Below are positions 7,226 to 14,656 of a DNA stretch of 64,000 nt, piece by piece. Position 1 is the stretch's first letter; each line of letters starts with the position of its first letter. The DNA comes from JAAXVQ01 sp964604705 (GTDB taxonomy: Bacteria; Oederibacteriota; JAAXVQ01), in the NCBI GenBank assembly GCA_964604705.1, contig CAZSAP010000003.1, positions 248,001 through 312,000 of the forward strand, read 5' to 3'. The position numbers and the translations under genes are program-made. Below the pieces are notes generated by a model that was not told the DNA's origin, did no database searches, and was given only the letters and a program-made list of their open reading frames with translations.

Positions 7226-8635
7226 TCAACCACCCACGGTAATCTCAGGAATCCGCAAAGTTGGTTGCGCATCGGCCACCGGCACTCCCTGTCCGTCTTT
7301 TCCACACGTACCCAAACCGCGCCCCAAGTCCGAAGCCACACGGTCAATGGTCTTTAATACCTCAGAAGCGTTTCCAATCAAGGTCGTACCCAAAACGGGT
7401 TCGCCGATGCTGCCGTTCTCAATGAGATAGGCTTCGTTTATCTCGAACACAAAATCACCGTTCACCGTGTTGACCTGTCCGCCCCCCATACGCACCACAT
7501 ACAAACCTTTGGCCACAGAACGAATGACGGCCTGCGGATCATCTTCCCCGGGCAGGATCATGGTGTTGGTCATGCGTGGAATAGGGCGGTAGGCGTACGA
7601 TTGCCGTCGCCCGTTCCCCGTAGGTGCGGCGCCCCCGCGCAGTGCGGTAATCCGATCGTGCATGAACCCGCGCAAGACGCCGTGCTCCACCAACAAGGTA
7701 CGCTGTGCCGGCGTGCCTTCGTCATCAAACGCAAACGAACCTCGCCATCCCGTACGCGTGGCATCGTCGGCCACACTGATGAGCGGACTGGCAACGGTCT
7801 GACCCACAAGGGGACCAAAAGGCGACAAACCGCGCTGCGCCAAGTCCGCTTCCAAGGCGTGCCCGATGGCTTCATGGATCATGGTCCCGCCGGCTTCGGC
7901 CGCCAAGACCACGCACCCGCGACCGGCCGGTGCGGAACGGGCTGTAAGCAGGCGCTCGGCGCGGGCTCCGGCCAAACGTCCGGTCTCCACGGCTGCGTGT
8001 TCGTGAAAATATTCCCAGCCTTGCGCACCGCCGGCCGACTCAAATCCGGTTTGATACCCCTGCTCGCTTTGCGCCACCGCATTCACCCAAAGGACCACAT
8101 GCGTGCGCGCATCCTCACACCACTGCCCGTCCGAGCGCGCAATGCCCACATGCTGCTCGGTACCGCCCAAAAACGCAGTGACTTGTCGAATGTGCGCACC
8201 GGCTCCCCGCGCGGCGGTCTCGGCAGACTGAGCGGTGCGAATGCGTTCCTCCCAGGCAATGCCACTGGGAGGCTGGAGGCCCTCGCGTCCCGGGGCCAAG
8301 CGTTCGCGGCGCTCCATCACAGCCTTCCCCGAACCGGCTCCCACGGCCCGCACCAAATCGTGTGCGGCCGATTGAAGTCCTTCGGGAGTCATGTCGTTGG
8401 TACAGGCAAAAAATGTTTGATCCCCGCGAACCAAGCGCAACCCGGCGCCAAACTCACCGCCTTGCGTGAGCTGATCCAATTGGCCGTTCTCTATTTTTAT
8501 GCGACCGCTGAGTGTGTCCTCCAAGAACACATCGGCAAAATCACAGCCCGCGCGGTTCAATACCTCGATCGCGGCAAAGGCCATGGTTTGCCAAGCTTGG
8601 GTACTTGTTGATTGTGCTTTATTCGAGTTCGACAC
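7226..8635 (-). CDS. tldD: TldD-type zinc metalloprotease
   Basis: 469 residues from a GTG at 8635 preceded by AAGGAG at good spacing; the frame also reaches an ATG at 8665 without such a site. The hallmark HExxxH motif (HEAIGHALEADL, residues 254-259) and the late GTCGKDGQGVP with the conserved Cys are present. TldD normally pairs with TldE to form a protease that cleaves unfolded leader peptides, as in microcin B17 maturation and CcdA turnover. No tldE gene is adjacent in this window. It ends 53 bases past the promoter at 7168-7196 and shares its direction. Confidence 0.93.
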   Translation of the reverse strand: MSNSNKAQSTSTQAWQTMAFAAIEVLNRAGCDFADVFLEDTLSGRIKIENGQLDQLTQGGEFGAGLRLVRGDQTFFACTNDMTPEGLQSAAHDLVRAVGAGSGKAVMERRERLAPGREGLQPPSGIAWEERIRTAQSAETAARGAGAHIRQVTAFLGGTEQHVGIARSDGQWCEDARTHVVLWVNAVAQSEQGYQTGFESAGGAQGWEYFHEHAAVETGRLAGARAERLLTARSAPAGRGCVVLAAEAGGTMIHEAIGHALEADLAQRGLSPFGPLVGQTVASPLISVADDATRTGWRGSFAFDDEGTPAQRTLLVEHGVLRGFMHDRITALRGGAAPTGNGRRQSYAYRPIPRMTNTMILPGEDDPQAVIRSVAKGLYVVRMGGGQVNTVNGDFVFEINEAYLIENGSIGEPVLGTTLIGNASEVLKTIDRVASDLGRGLGTCGKDGQGVPVADAQPTLRIPEITVGG

Positions 8636-8676
8636 ACGAGCTCCTTGGTGTACATGCGTAGCCATGATGGTGGTTT

Positions 8677-8752
8677 CTGTAGGGGTGCAATTTATTGCGC
8701 CCCTGTTATGGATAAAACAACGTCTCGGGCGTGATAAATCACGCCCCTACAG
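8677..8752. repeat. Double-hairpin repeat element of the TGTAGGGGCG class
   Basis: Outer arms CTGTAGGGG (8677-8685) and CCCCTACAG (8744-8752) are perfectly complementary. Inside are two further hairpins, AGGGGTGCAAT/ATTGCGCCCCT (one G-T pair) and GGGCGTGAT/ATCACGCCC. A related single copy occurs at 48800-48824. This kind of TGTAGGGGCG palindrome is a common dispersed intergenic repeat in bacteria. It lies between the tldD start and the stop of the first ketosynthase. Confidence 0.75.
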
Positions 8753-8768
8753 GATTACGCCGGCATTC

Positions 8769-9956
8769 CTAACTGCGCCCGAAAATAATGCTCGAGTTGT
8801 TACCGCCAAAGCCAAACGAATTGTTCATCACCGCATCCACCCGCAAGCGCAACGCGGCTTGGAGTGGAACAAACGTCAAGGCCGGGTCCGGTACTGTGCA
8901 CCCGGTGTTCGGAGGCAGGCACTCCTGCAAAAGCGCAAGCACACAAAGCACCGATTCAATGGCTCCGGCCGCGCCCAGCGTATGCCCCAGCGCCCCTTTG
9001 ACTGAAGAAATCGGCGGCACCGCGTCTCCAAAAATGCGGGCCAAGGCTTTGCCCTCAGCTGCGTCGTTGTCGGGCGTGCCTGTGCCATGGGCATTCACAT
9101 ACCCAATCGCATCCGGCGTTAGATCGGCCTGGTGCAGGGCTTGGCGCATGGCCGCCTCTGCTCCCAACCCGTCCGGATGCGGCGCTGTGGCATGGTACGC
9201 ATCGCACGTATTCCCCGCACCCAAGACCCGCGCCAAAATCGCGGCCCCGCGCAAGCGTGCGTGGGACTCCGACTCCACCACCACGGCTCCCGCGCCTTCG
9301 CCGAGCGAAATGCCTTTGCGCTGAGCGTCAAACGGCTTGGAGCCAAGGGGATCGGCGATCAGCAACGAGTGAAACCCATTCACGGTCATGGCCGAGAGTG
9401 AGTCCGCACCCACAGCCAAGCAGACCGAAGCCTCGCCCTGCTCGACCAACTCCGCGGCCATGCTCACGGCATTGACACCCGACGAGCAGGCCGTGGAAAG
9501 GGTCGTGTTAAATCCCTGAATCTGCAACACATGCGCCAAGGTCTTGGACACAGAGCCGCCCAAGTGCCGACGCACCATGGCCATCTTCGGTTTCTTGCCT
9601 GCCCAGAGCTGACGGAAATATTCTTCGGTGGAAAGCATGCCCGCCACCGTGGTGCCTGCGATCAAGCCCCAGTCCGTACCGCCACGGGCAGCATGTTCGG
9701 CTGTAAGGCCGGCCTGCGCCAAAGCTTCGTGCGCCGCAGCTAAACCGAGTCGTTCGGTCCGGGATTCGGTCGCACCCGGCACTTCGTCCAAGGTACCTGT
9801 GACTTCACCCACCGGGATCTCGCCGTAACGCGGTGATTCAAACAATGTCAGGCGTTTCAATCCCACCTGCCCAGCCACCAAGGCCTCAAATGTGGCCTGC
9901 GCTGTGCGACCCAGACTGGTGATGGCACCGACGCCGGTAATGACTGCCTTAGGCAT
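8769..9956 (-). CDS. Beta-ketoacyl-ACP synthase, FabF type (KS1)
   Basis: 395 residues, a complete thiolase-fold elongating ketosynthase. Catalytic residues are visible: Cys157 (TACSSGVNAV), His290 (NAHGTGTPDND) and His325 (GALGHTLGAAG), with Lys320 before the last. It would condense an acyl chain with malonyl-ACP by decarboxylation. The start overlaps the end of the ACP1 gene by eight bases, so the two are translationally coupled. It is one of four Cys-containing synthases in the locus, more than fatty acid synthesis needs and typical of aryl polyene/flexirubin-type clusters. Which step KS1 serves cannot be told from sequence. Confidence 0.93.
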   Translation of the reverse strand: MPKAVITGVGAITSLGRTAQATFEALVAGQVGLKRLTLFESPRYGEIPVGEVTGTLDEVPGATESRTERLGLAAAHEALAQAGLTAEHAARGGTDWGLIAGTTVAGMLSTEEYFRQLWAGKKPKMAMVRRHLGGSVSKTLAHVLQIQGFNTTLSTACSSGVNAVSMAAELVEQGEASVCLAVGADSLSAMTVNGFHSLLIADPLGSKPFDAQRKGISLGEGAGAVVVESESHARLRGAAILARVLGAGNTCDAYHATAPHPDGLGAEAAMRQALHQADLTPDAIGYVNAHGTGTPDNDAAEGKALARIFGDAVPPISSVKGALGHTLGAAGAIESVLCVLALLQECLPPNTGCTVPDPALTFVPLQAALRLRVDAVMNNSFGFGGNNSSIIFGRS

Positions 9957-10212
9957 GCGCCCCCCGCTGTTGCGTGATGAATTCCGCCAGGGTCTTGACC
10001 GATTGGAACACCTTGCGCCCCACGGTAATGTCCGTGAGCTTGATGCCGTAATCCCGCTCCAACATCACCGCGAGTTCCAACGCATCGATCGAGTCCAACC
10101 CCAAACCCACGCCAAAAAGCGGAGCCTCCGGATCAATCTGAGCGGGGGTCAAATGCTCCAAACGAAATGTGGTAATGATTTTGCCTTTCAATTCTTCGAT
10201 CAATTCAGTCAT
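9949..10212 (-). CDS. Acyl carrier protein (ACP1)
   Basis: 87 residues with the phosphopantetheine site at Ser41 in GLGLDSIDALELA. Asp-Ser-Ile instead of the housekeeping Asp-Ser-Leu is common in dedicated polyketide/polyene carrier proteins. AAGGAG sits before the ATG. It is coupled to KS1 by an eight-base overlap and lies 88 bases after the ketosynthase-like gene. It probably carries the growing chain of this locus rather than housekeeping fatty acids. Confidence 0.92.
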   Translation of the reverse strand: MTELIEELKGKIITTFRLEHLTPAQIDPEAPLFGVGLGLDSIDALELAVMLERDYGIKLTDITVGRKVFQSVKTLAEFITQQRGAHA

Positions 10213-10300
10213 GGTTCAACTCCTTGAAATAAAACTTCCGCGCAAACACGCGTATTGTTTAAGTTACAGTTCTTTAAATGCTGGGAGCGCGTTTTGTCTT

Positions 10301-10906
10301 TTAAAGTATAAACGTATTGTACACTGCGCCGGGCGCAAGTTCTCCCGAAATGGTCTGGACATCCCAGGTGCACTCCCCGGGATCCAGGCTCACCAAAAAC
10401 GCCCATCCTTCCACCTTGGGAGCCAAACCCAAAAACCGCGCCCCTTCGGCCAACACCGCATCGGCCTGCACAATCAAACAGCACGGCACACGCTTGCTCT
10501 GCAGCCAGGCCCACGCCAAGCCAAACGCATCGCCCACCCCGGCCTCGTGCAAGAAAACCATGTTCGGTCCATGGATCTTGTGCCGAATCGCCACCTCGGC
10601 CAACCCGGCCGAAGGCAAGGTATAGGGAAACAACTGGGGGCTGGCCAATTCCGGAGTCGCAACGGCCGAACGATAAAAGGCCAGATCCGGCTCCACACAT
10701 CCGTGGGCCGTGGACAAGATCAATCCCATTTCTGAGTTTGGCGTCTCAGACGCCAGGACCTGTTCGGCTACCACACTAATTATTTTGGAGAGCGGGTCCA
10801 AGCGCGGGTACCGGTCAAAGGGACGCACACAGACTTGACTCCAAACCGGCAACTCGCCTTCCGGCGAGATCCAGCGCACGGCATTTAAAATCGTGACCGA
10901 TTTCAT
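10301..10906 (-). CDS. Ketosynthase-like protein without catalytic Cys (ketoacyl-synt_2 / chain-length-factor-like)
   Basis: 201 residues, half the length of a ketosynthase and matching only the N-terminal thiolase half (ketoacyl-synt_2 type). The KS-like PYTLPSAGLAEVAIRHKIHG (about 94-113) is followed by FLHEAGVGDAFGLAWA. The nucleophile Cys would be expected there, but His120-Glu-Ala-Gly is found instead. No C-terminal His motifs are present. Such partial subunits accompany KS proteins in aryl polyene clusters and are thought to act as heterodimer partners. It is joined to KS2 by an ATGA overlap, which supports a KS2/KS-like complex. Confidence 0.85.
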   Translation of the reverse strand: MKSVTILNAVRWISPEGELPVWSQVCVRPFDRYPRLDPLSKIISVVAEQVLASETPNSEMGLILSTAHGCVEPDLAFYRSAVATPELASPQLFPYTLPSAGLAEVAIRHKIHGPNMVFLHEAGVGDAFGLAWAWLQSKRVPCCLIVQADAVLAEGARFLGLAPKVEGWAFLVSLDPGECTWDVQTISGELAPGAVYNTFIL

Positions 10907-12045
10907 GCGGCACCTTCCAAAACCAAAACCGCATTAAATCCGCCAAACCCGGCAGACAAGGAAAGGGCCACGCCCCCGGCAGGCAAAGGACGCGGGGTCT
11001 GAATGATCAGATCCAACGCCTCTTCCACCCCCGCGTGTTTCAACCCCGTCGTGGGCGGGGCCGAACGTCGAGATAACACTTCGAGGGTCAAGGCGGCTTC
11101 CACGACACCGGCCGCGCCCACCGTGTGTCCAGTGGTTCCTTTCAGGGTAGAAAGCGGAGGACCCGGAAGGCCAAAAACTTTGGCCATGGCCTTGGCTTCC
11201 ATGGCGTCGTTGTACGCGGTTCCAGTGCCATGCGCATTCACGTAGATCACATCCCCGGGGGCACACGCGGCATGCTGCAACGCACGTTCACATGCCTGGG
11301 CCAGCCCGACACCTTCACGATTGGGCGCAGTCAAGTGGGTGGCGTCATTGGCCAATCCCCAACCACGCACGCGGCCTCGCATCACCGTGGGGCGATCCGC
11401 AGTCAAGATCATCACCGCTGCCGCCTCACCCAGGGTCAAGCCCTGACGATCACGATCAAAAGGACGGCATGGTTCAAGATCCAATGACTTTAAACTCGAG
11501 AATCCCGTAAGAATAAAATCCGAAAGCACATCGATGCCGATCACCACGGCCGTGGAACATACCCCCGCCTGCAGCTGTTCACCGGCATACGCAATCGCGG
11601 CCGAGCCCGAAGCGCACGCCAGAGAAACCATTTGTACCGGACCGTCCAAACCAAACTGTGTTTTCCACTCTTTCCAAAACGCCTTGCTTGCAGGGGACGT
11701 CGTGACCGCCCCATCCCGGACAAACGCTTCCAAGGACGTTGTATCTTCTTTGGTGGTGGCCACCACCACCAAAGCCTCGCGCAAAGCCTCGCGGGAGACG
11801 CCGCCCTGACGCGCTTGCTCCAAAGCCTCCTGCATGGCCGGCGCGAGTAGGGCGCTTACAAGATCCTTGCCACCGTCCATGGCGCCTGCGACTTCCCCCG
11901 CCCAGGCGGTTTGGTAGCGTGTGGCGTCAAAACGCGCCATGCGCTTGAGTCCGCTCGCACCCGAAGACCAGGCGGAAAAAAGCGTCTCAACACCCTGGCC
12001 CACGCAACTGTTCACCCCACACCCGGCTACCCAACATCCGTTCAT
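10903..12045 (-). CDS. Beta-ketoacyl-ACP synthase (KS2)
   Basis: 380 residues from the ATG at 12045, which overlaps the thioesterase stop as ATGA; an in-frame ATG at 12057 is less likely. The triad is intact: Cys144 (SLACASGSAAI), His272 (NAHGTGTAYND) and His307 (GTTGHTVGAAG). Overlaps on both sides tie it to the thioesterase upstream and the Cys-less partner downstream. By analogy with aryl polyene systems it would pair with that partner to extend a polyene chain, but this is inferred from gene order only. Confidence 0.92.
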   Translation of the reverse strand: MNGCWVAGCGVNSCVGQGVETLFSAWSSGASGLKRMARFDATRYQTAWAGEVAGAMDGGKDLVSALLAPAMQEALEQARQGGVSREALREALVVVATTKEDTTSLEAFVRDGAVTTSPASKAFWKEWKTQFGLDGPVQMVSLACASGSAAIAYAGEQLQAGVCSTAVVIGIDVLSDFILTGFSSLKSLDLEPCRPFDRDRQGLTLGEAAAVMILTADRPTVMRGRVRGWGLANDATHLTAPNREGVGLAQACERALQHAACAPGDVIYVNAHGTGTAYNDAMEAKAMAKVFGLPGPPLSTLKGTTGHTVGAAGVVEAALTLEVLSRRSAPPTTGLKHAGVEEALDLIIQTPRPLPAGGVALSLSAGFGGFNAVLVLEGAA

Positions 12046-12488
12046 TGCGACTCCCAACGTGCATACAATTGTTGAATAAGCGGGGGGCGTGTGAGCAGAA
12101 GCTCCCCTTGGAGGGTGGTCAACACTTGGAGGGTACGCCCTTCGGCCAGAAGCGTCGTGTCGCCGCTGCGCTTAACCTCGTACAAAATCTCTATCTTCGC
12201 AGCTTCGGTCCAGATAAAGTGTGCGGTCACTTCCAACTCATCGCCAAAACGCGCCGAGGCATGATACACCAGCTGGGCTTCGACCACGGGTGCGACAAAC
12301 CCGGCCGCATGCATGTGCTGGTAAGAAAGCCCGTAGGCCTTGCCAAACCCATCCCGCGCTTCTTCAAAATAGTGAAGGTAATTGCCGTGCCAAACGATGG
12401 CCAACGCATCCACTTCCGAGAAGCGGACGGATACGCGGGCCGTAAACGATAATTTTTTATGCGGGGTAGGATCAAAGCGACGGCGCAC
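12042..12488 (-). CDS. Hotdog thioesterase, 4-hydroxybenzoyl-CoA thioesterase family
   Basis: 148 residues from a GTG at 12488, one base after the dehydratase stop, with AAGGAA upstream. The frame remains open to an ATG at 12542, but that would lie inside the dehydratase. The 4HBT signature is present: Asp27 in FSEVDALAIVWHGNYLHYFEEAR, the Asp that activates water or the thioester. Such enzymes release or proofread acyl chains from ACP or CoA. The same kind of protein (ApeK-like) is standard in aryl polyene clusters. Confidence 0.88.
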   Translation of the reverse strand: MRRRFDPTPHKKLSFTARVSVRFSEVDALAIVWHGNYLHYFEEARDGFGKAYGLSYQHMHAAGFVAPVVEAQLVYHASARFGDELEVTAHFIWTEAAKIEILYEVKRSGDTTLLAEGRTLQVLTTLQGELLLTRPPLIQQLYARWESQ

Positions 12489-12489
12489 G

Positions 12490-12894
12490 TTAGGCAGGTT
12501 CCTTCTCAAAAAGCGTAATCGTACCCGAGGCCACAGGCGCATCGTTGTGCATCACCGTCGCATCAAACAGAAAGAACGGACGCAGGTTTTTGTTTTCTTG
12601 GACGCGTACGGTCCAGACACCCCCGCGCGGCAGTTCCGCAGGAAGATTAAAATCCCGTACCGCCACCAAAAAGCCCTCGGTCAAGCGCTCGCCCCGCGTG
12701 GTCTTATGGTAGCCCTGGTAGGTGGCCACGCTCTGCGCCGCCGCCTCGATCAACAACAAGGTCGATCCATCGGCTTCGGGCCAGGTGACACGGGTGCACA
12801 ATCCGCCGGGAAAAAGCTCCAGCACGTCCTCAATCAGCAAAGCCGGCGGCTGATGCGGCAAAAGTTGTGAAACGGGAAGATCGATTACGGACAT
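12490..12894 (-). CDS. 3-hydroxyacyl-ACP dehydratase, hotdog fold (FabZ/ApeI-like)
   Basis: 134 residues. His14 in LLPHQPPALLIEDVLE and Glu50 in LLLIEAAAQSVA match the catalytic pair of FabZ/FabA-like dehydratases. It would remove water from 3-hydroxyacyl-ACP to give the trans double bond; with no enoyl reductase in the locus, double bonds would be kept and conjugated. It is the first gene after the long inverted repeat and is followed directly by the thioesterase. A TATAAT lies 39-44 bases upstream of its start. Confidence 0.87.
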   Translation of the reverse strand: MSVIDLPVSQLLPHQPPALLIEDVLELFPGGLCTRVTWPEADGSTLLLIEAAAQSVATYQGYHKTTRGERLTEGFLVAVRDFNLPAELPRGGVWTVRVQENKNLRPFFLFDATVMHNDAPVASGTITLFEKEPA

Positions 12895-13011
12895 ACCCGC
12901 ATACCTCTTCGTTTAAATAAAGTCGAGCGCAAATTATACCGCGAACCGCACAATTCCGGCGAGGTTTTTTCACCCTTCTTAAATGAGCAAACAGCCATGC
13001 CGGACGATACT
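12895..13011 (-). promoter_or_regulatory. Upstream region of the dehydratase-KS1 sub-operon
   Basis: On the minus strand a perfect TATAAT lies at 12938-12933, preceded by a GC-rich spacer without a good -35 box. This may be an internal promoter for the dehydratase, thioesterase, KS2, KS-like, ACP1 and KS1 genes. No other structure is seen in this stretch. Confidence 0.4.
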
Positions 13012-13268
13012 AGCACGTTCCTTAGACGTCGTTAACGATTCAGGACTTGAGTATGTTTATGTTTAAAAATAGGGAATCCCATGTCCTCCGGCATTGAAGT
13101 GTGTACATGACTCGGTAGCTTTGCAAGACATGCTTTGCCTTTGGAGGGCAACACGTGACCCGCAGTTTTTAGGGGTTACCCGAGCGTAGGCGAGGCACGC
13201 GGCGGTTGGAATCGGATTCCCTATTTTTAAACATAAACATACTCAAGTCTTAACTACTAAAACGTGCT
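13012..13268. repeat. 257-base element with long, partly perfect inverted repeat
   Basis: The arms 13044-13079 and 13214-13249 are 36 bases long and perfectly complementary (GACTTGAGTATG...GGGAATCC). The pairing continues outwards with interruptions: TTAG/GTTAA blocks and AGCACGTT (13012-13019) with AACGTGCT (13261-13268). The 134-base centre contains smaller hairpins and no frame of note. No transposase or target-site duplication is seen. It sits 23 bases past the stop of the B12-type radical SAM gene. It may be a MITE, a structured RNA or a transcription barrier. Confidence 0.8.
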
Positions 13269-13291
13269 TCAAGCCACGCGAAACAACAGGC

Positions 13292-14656
13292 TTAATGCGC
13301 GAGATACTCCCAGAGTGGCCCTTTTCTCCCGCGCGAGCGCATGCGCTGCATGACGGCTTCGCTTTGTTTCCAGGCCGCGGGCGTAATCCAGCGGGAGTCG
13401 ATCTTCGCGTGCGATTCGACTTGGTGGGTCAACCAGGCCAACGGGGTCCACTTGGAAAAATAAAACTTGGGGGCGAGCAACGTGTCGTCGGCTGCGACCA
13501 CGCCTTCGTGTACTGCCATGCGATGCAAGGGCGTGTGGGGAAAAACCCGCATGCCTAAGTAAGGAAAAAACGCAGCCGGGGTAAGTTCCTTGGATTGCTG
13601 AAAGCTCTGCGAGACCGTGTCCATGGTTTCACCCGGGCCGCCCAAAATCAAAAAGTGCGCCTGATGAATGCCCGCGGCTGCGGCCGCCCGGCTCCATTTT
13701 ACAATATCGTCCACCCGGAACGGCTTGCTGTACGCGGCCAAGACCGTGTCCGAAAGCGAGTCTGTGCCAAACTCAATATGCGTGCACCCGGCCTCGGCCA
13801 TACGATCCAAAAGCCCATCGGGCAAGCGCCCGGGTTCGCAAAAACACGTCCAGGTGACCGGACGCCCCAGTTGCTTCAAGCGCCGGCAAAAGGCTTCGGC
13901 ATGCTCGGGATGCAAGTTGAAGACCGAGTCCACAATAAACACATGGTCAACGCCCGAGTCTCCGGCCAGGCGCTGCAAGTCCTCGGCAGCGTCCTCCGAA
14001 GCCAGCGGACGGCATCCGGGGCCATCAATGTGCGGGTACGTGCAATACACACAGGCATGTTTGCACCCCAGTTGCGTCTGTGCATTGAGACTCCCGCCGT
14101 GTTTCCAATAATACTCTGTCAGCTCCGGTTCCCGTTCCACCCGGGCCTCGACGACCACGCGTTGCGTGGCGCGCGGCGTATGCAGAAAGCGATCGCCCAT
14201 ACGGAGAACCAACCCGGGGACCGTCTCCCAGTCCAGCCCCTGATCCATGGCCCGCGCCAACTGCGCCAGGACCTGCTCGCCGGGTCCGGGAACGCCCGCG
14301 TCCGCACCCAAGGCCTTGAGCATGATCTCCGGAAAAATCGAGTAGGCGGGACCGCCCAAAACCACCGGTGCTTGCGAGAGCGAGCGCACCCGCTCCATGA
14401 GTTCCTGGTAACCGGTCAGATAATCGTGGGTGTTTTCGCTTTCGGTGTTGTCCACATTGCGGAGCGAAACACCAATAAGTCGGGGTTGGCATTGCGCGAG
14501 CGCCTCCGGCAATGCGTCAAGTCCGTGCACCAAACGGTCAAAGACGCGTACCGAATGCCCGAGCTGGCGTAGGTACGTAGCCAACCGACTCACGCCCAAC
14601 GGATAGACCGGTGCGGGTTGCGTTTCTATATTGGCGGAAATGAGTAAGATGTTCAC
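13292..14656 (-). CDS. B12-binding-domain radical SAM enzyme
   Basis: 454 residues from a GTG at 14656 that overlaps the upstream stop as GTGA; the frame runs further but inside the neighbour. Residues 1-150 resemble the Rossmann-like B12-binding domain (VNILLISANIE, YPLGVSRLATYLRQLG, ADAGVPGPGE), without a clear DxHxxG base-off motif. Residues about 180-400 are the radical SAM barrel with Cys198, Cys202 and Cys205 (LGCKHACVYC) for the 4Fe-4S cluster. The class includes C-methylases, HpnJ-type ring contraction enzymes and lipid-modifying enzymes. Coupling to a SPASM radical SAM gene and to KS/ACP genes suggests lipid-chain or head-group modification. Substrate unknown. Confidence 0.88.
   Translation of the reverse strand: MNILLISANIETQPAPVYPLGVSRLATYLRQLGHSVRVFDRLVHGLDALPEALAQCQPRLIGVSLRNVDNTESENTHDYLTGYQELMERVRSLSQAPVVLGGPAYSIFPEIMLKALGADAGVPGPGEQVLAQLARAMDQGLDWETVPGLVLRMGDRFLHTPRATQRVVVEARVEREPELTEYYWKHGGSLNAQTQLGCKHACVYCTYPHIDGPGCRPLASEDAAEDLQRLAGDSGVDHVFIVDSVFNLHPEHAEAFCRRLKQLGRPVTWTCFCEPGRLPDGLLDRMAEAGCTHIEFGTDSLSDTVLAAYSKPFRVDDIVKWSRAAAAAGIHQAHFLILGGPGETMDTVSQSFQQSKELTPAAFFPYLGMRVFPHTPLHRMAVHEGVVAADDTLLAPKFYFSKWTPLAWLTHQVESHAKIDSRWITPAAWKQSEAVMQRMRSRGRKGPLWEYLAH

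Noticed and set aside
7601..8611. 336-codon open frame on the plus strand opposite tldD
   Set aside because: It lies wholly antisense to a gene with all TldD motifs, and its translation is Arg/Pro/His-rich low-quality sequence without a ribosome site; a GC-driven shadow.
13595..14572. 325-codon plus-strand frame opposite the B12-type radical SAM gene
   Set aside because: Antisense shadow of a gene with CxxxCxxC and B12-domain patterns; no domain-like pattern of its own.
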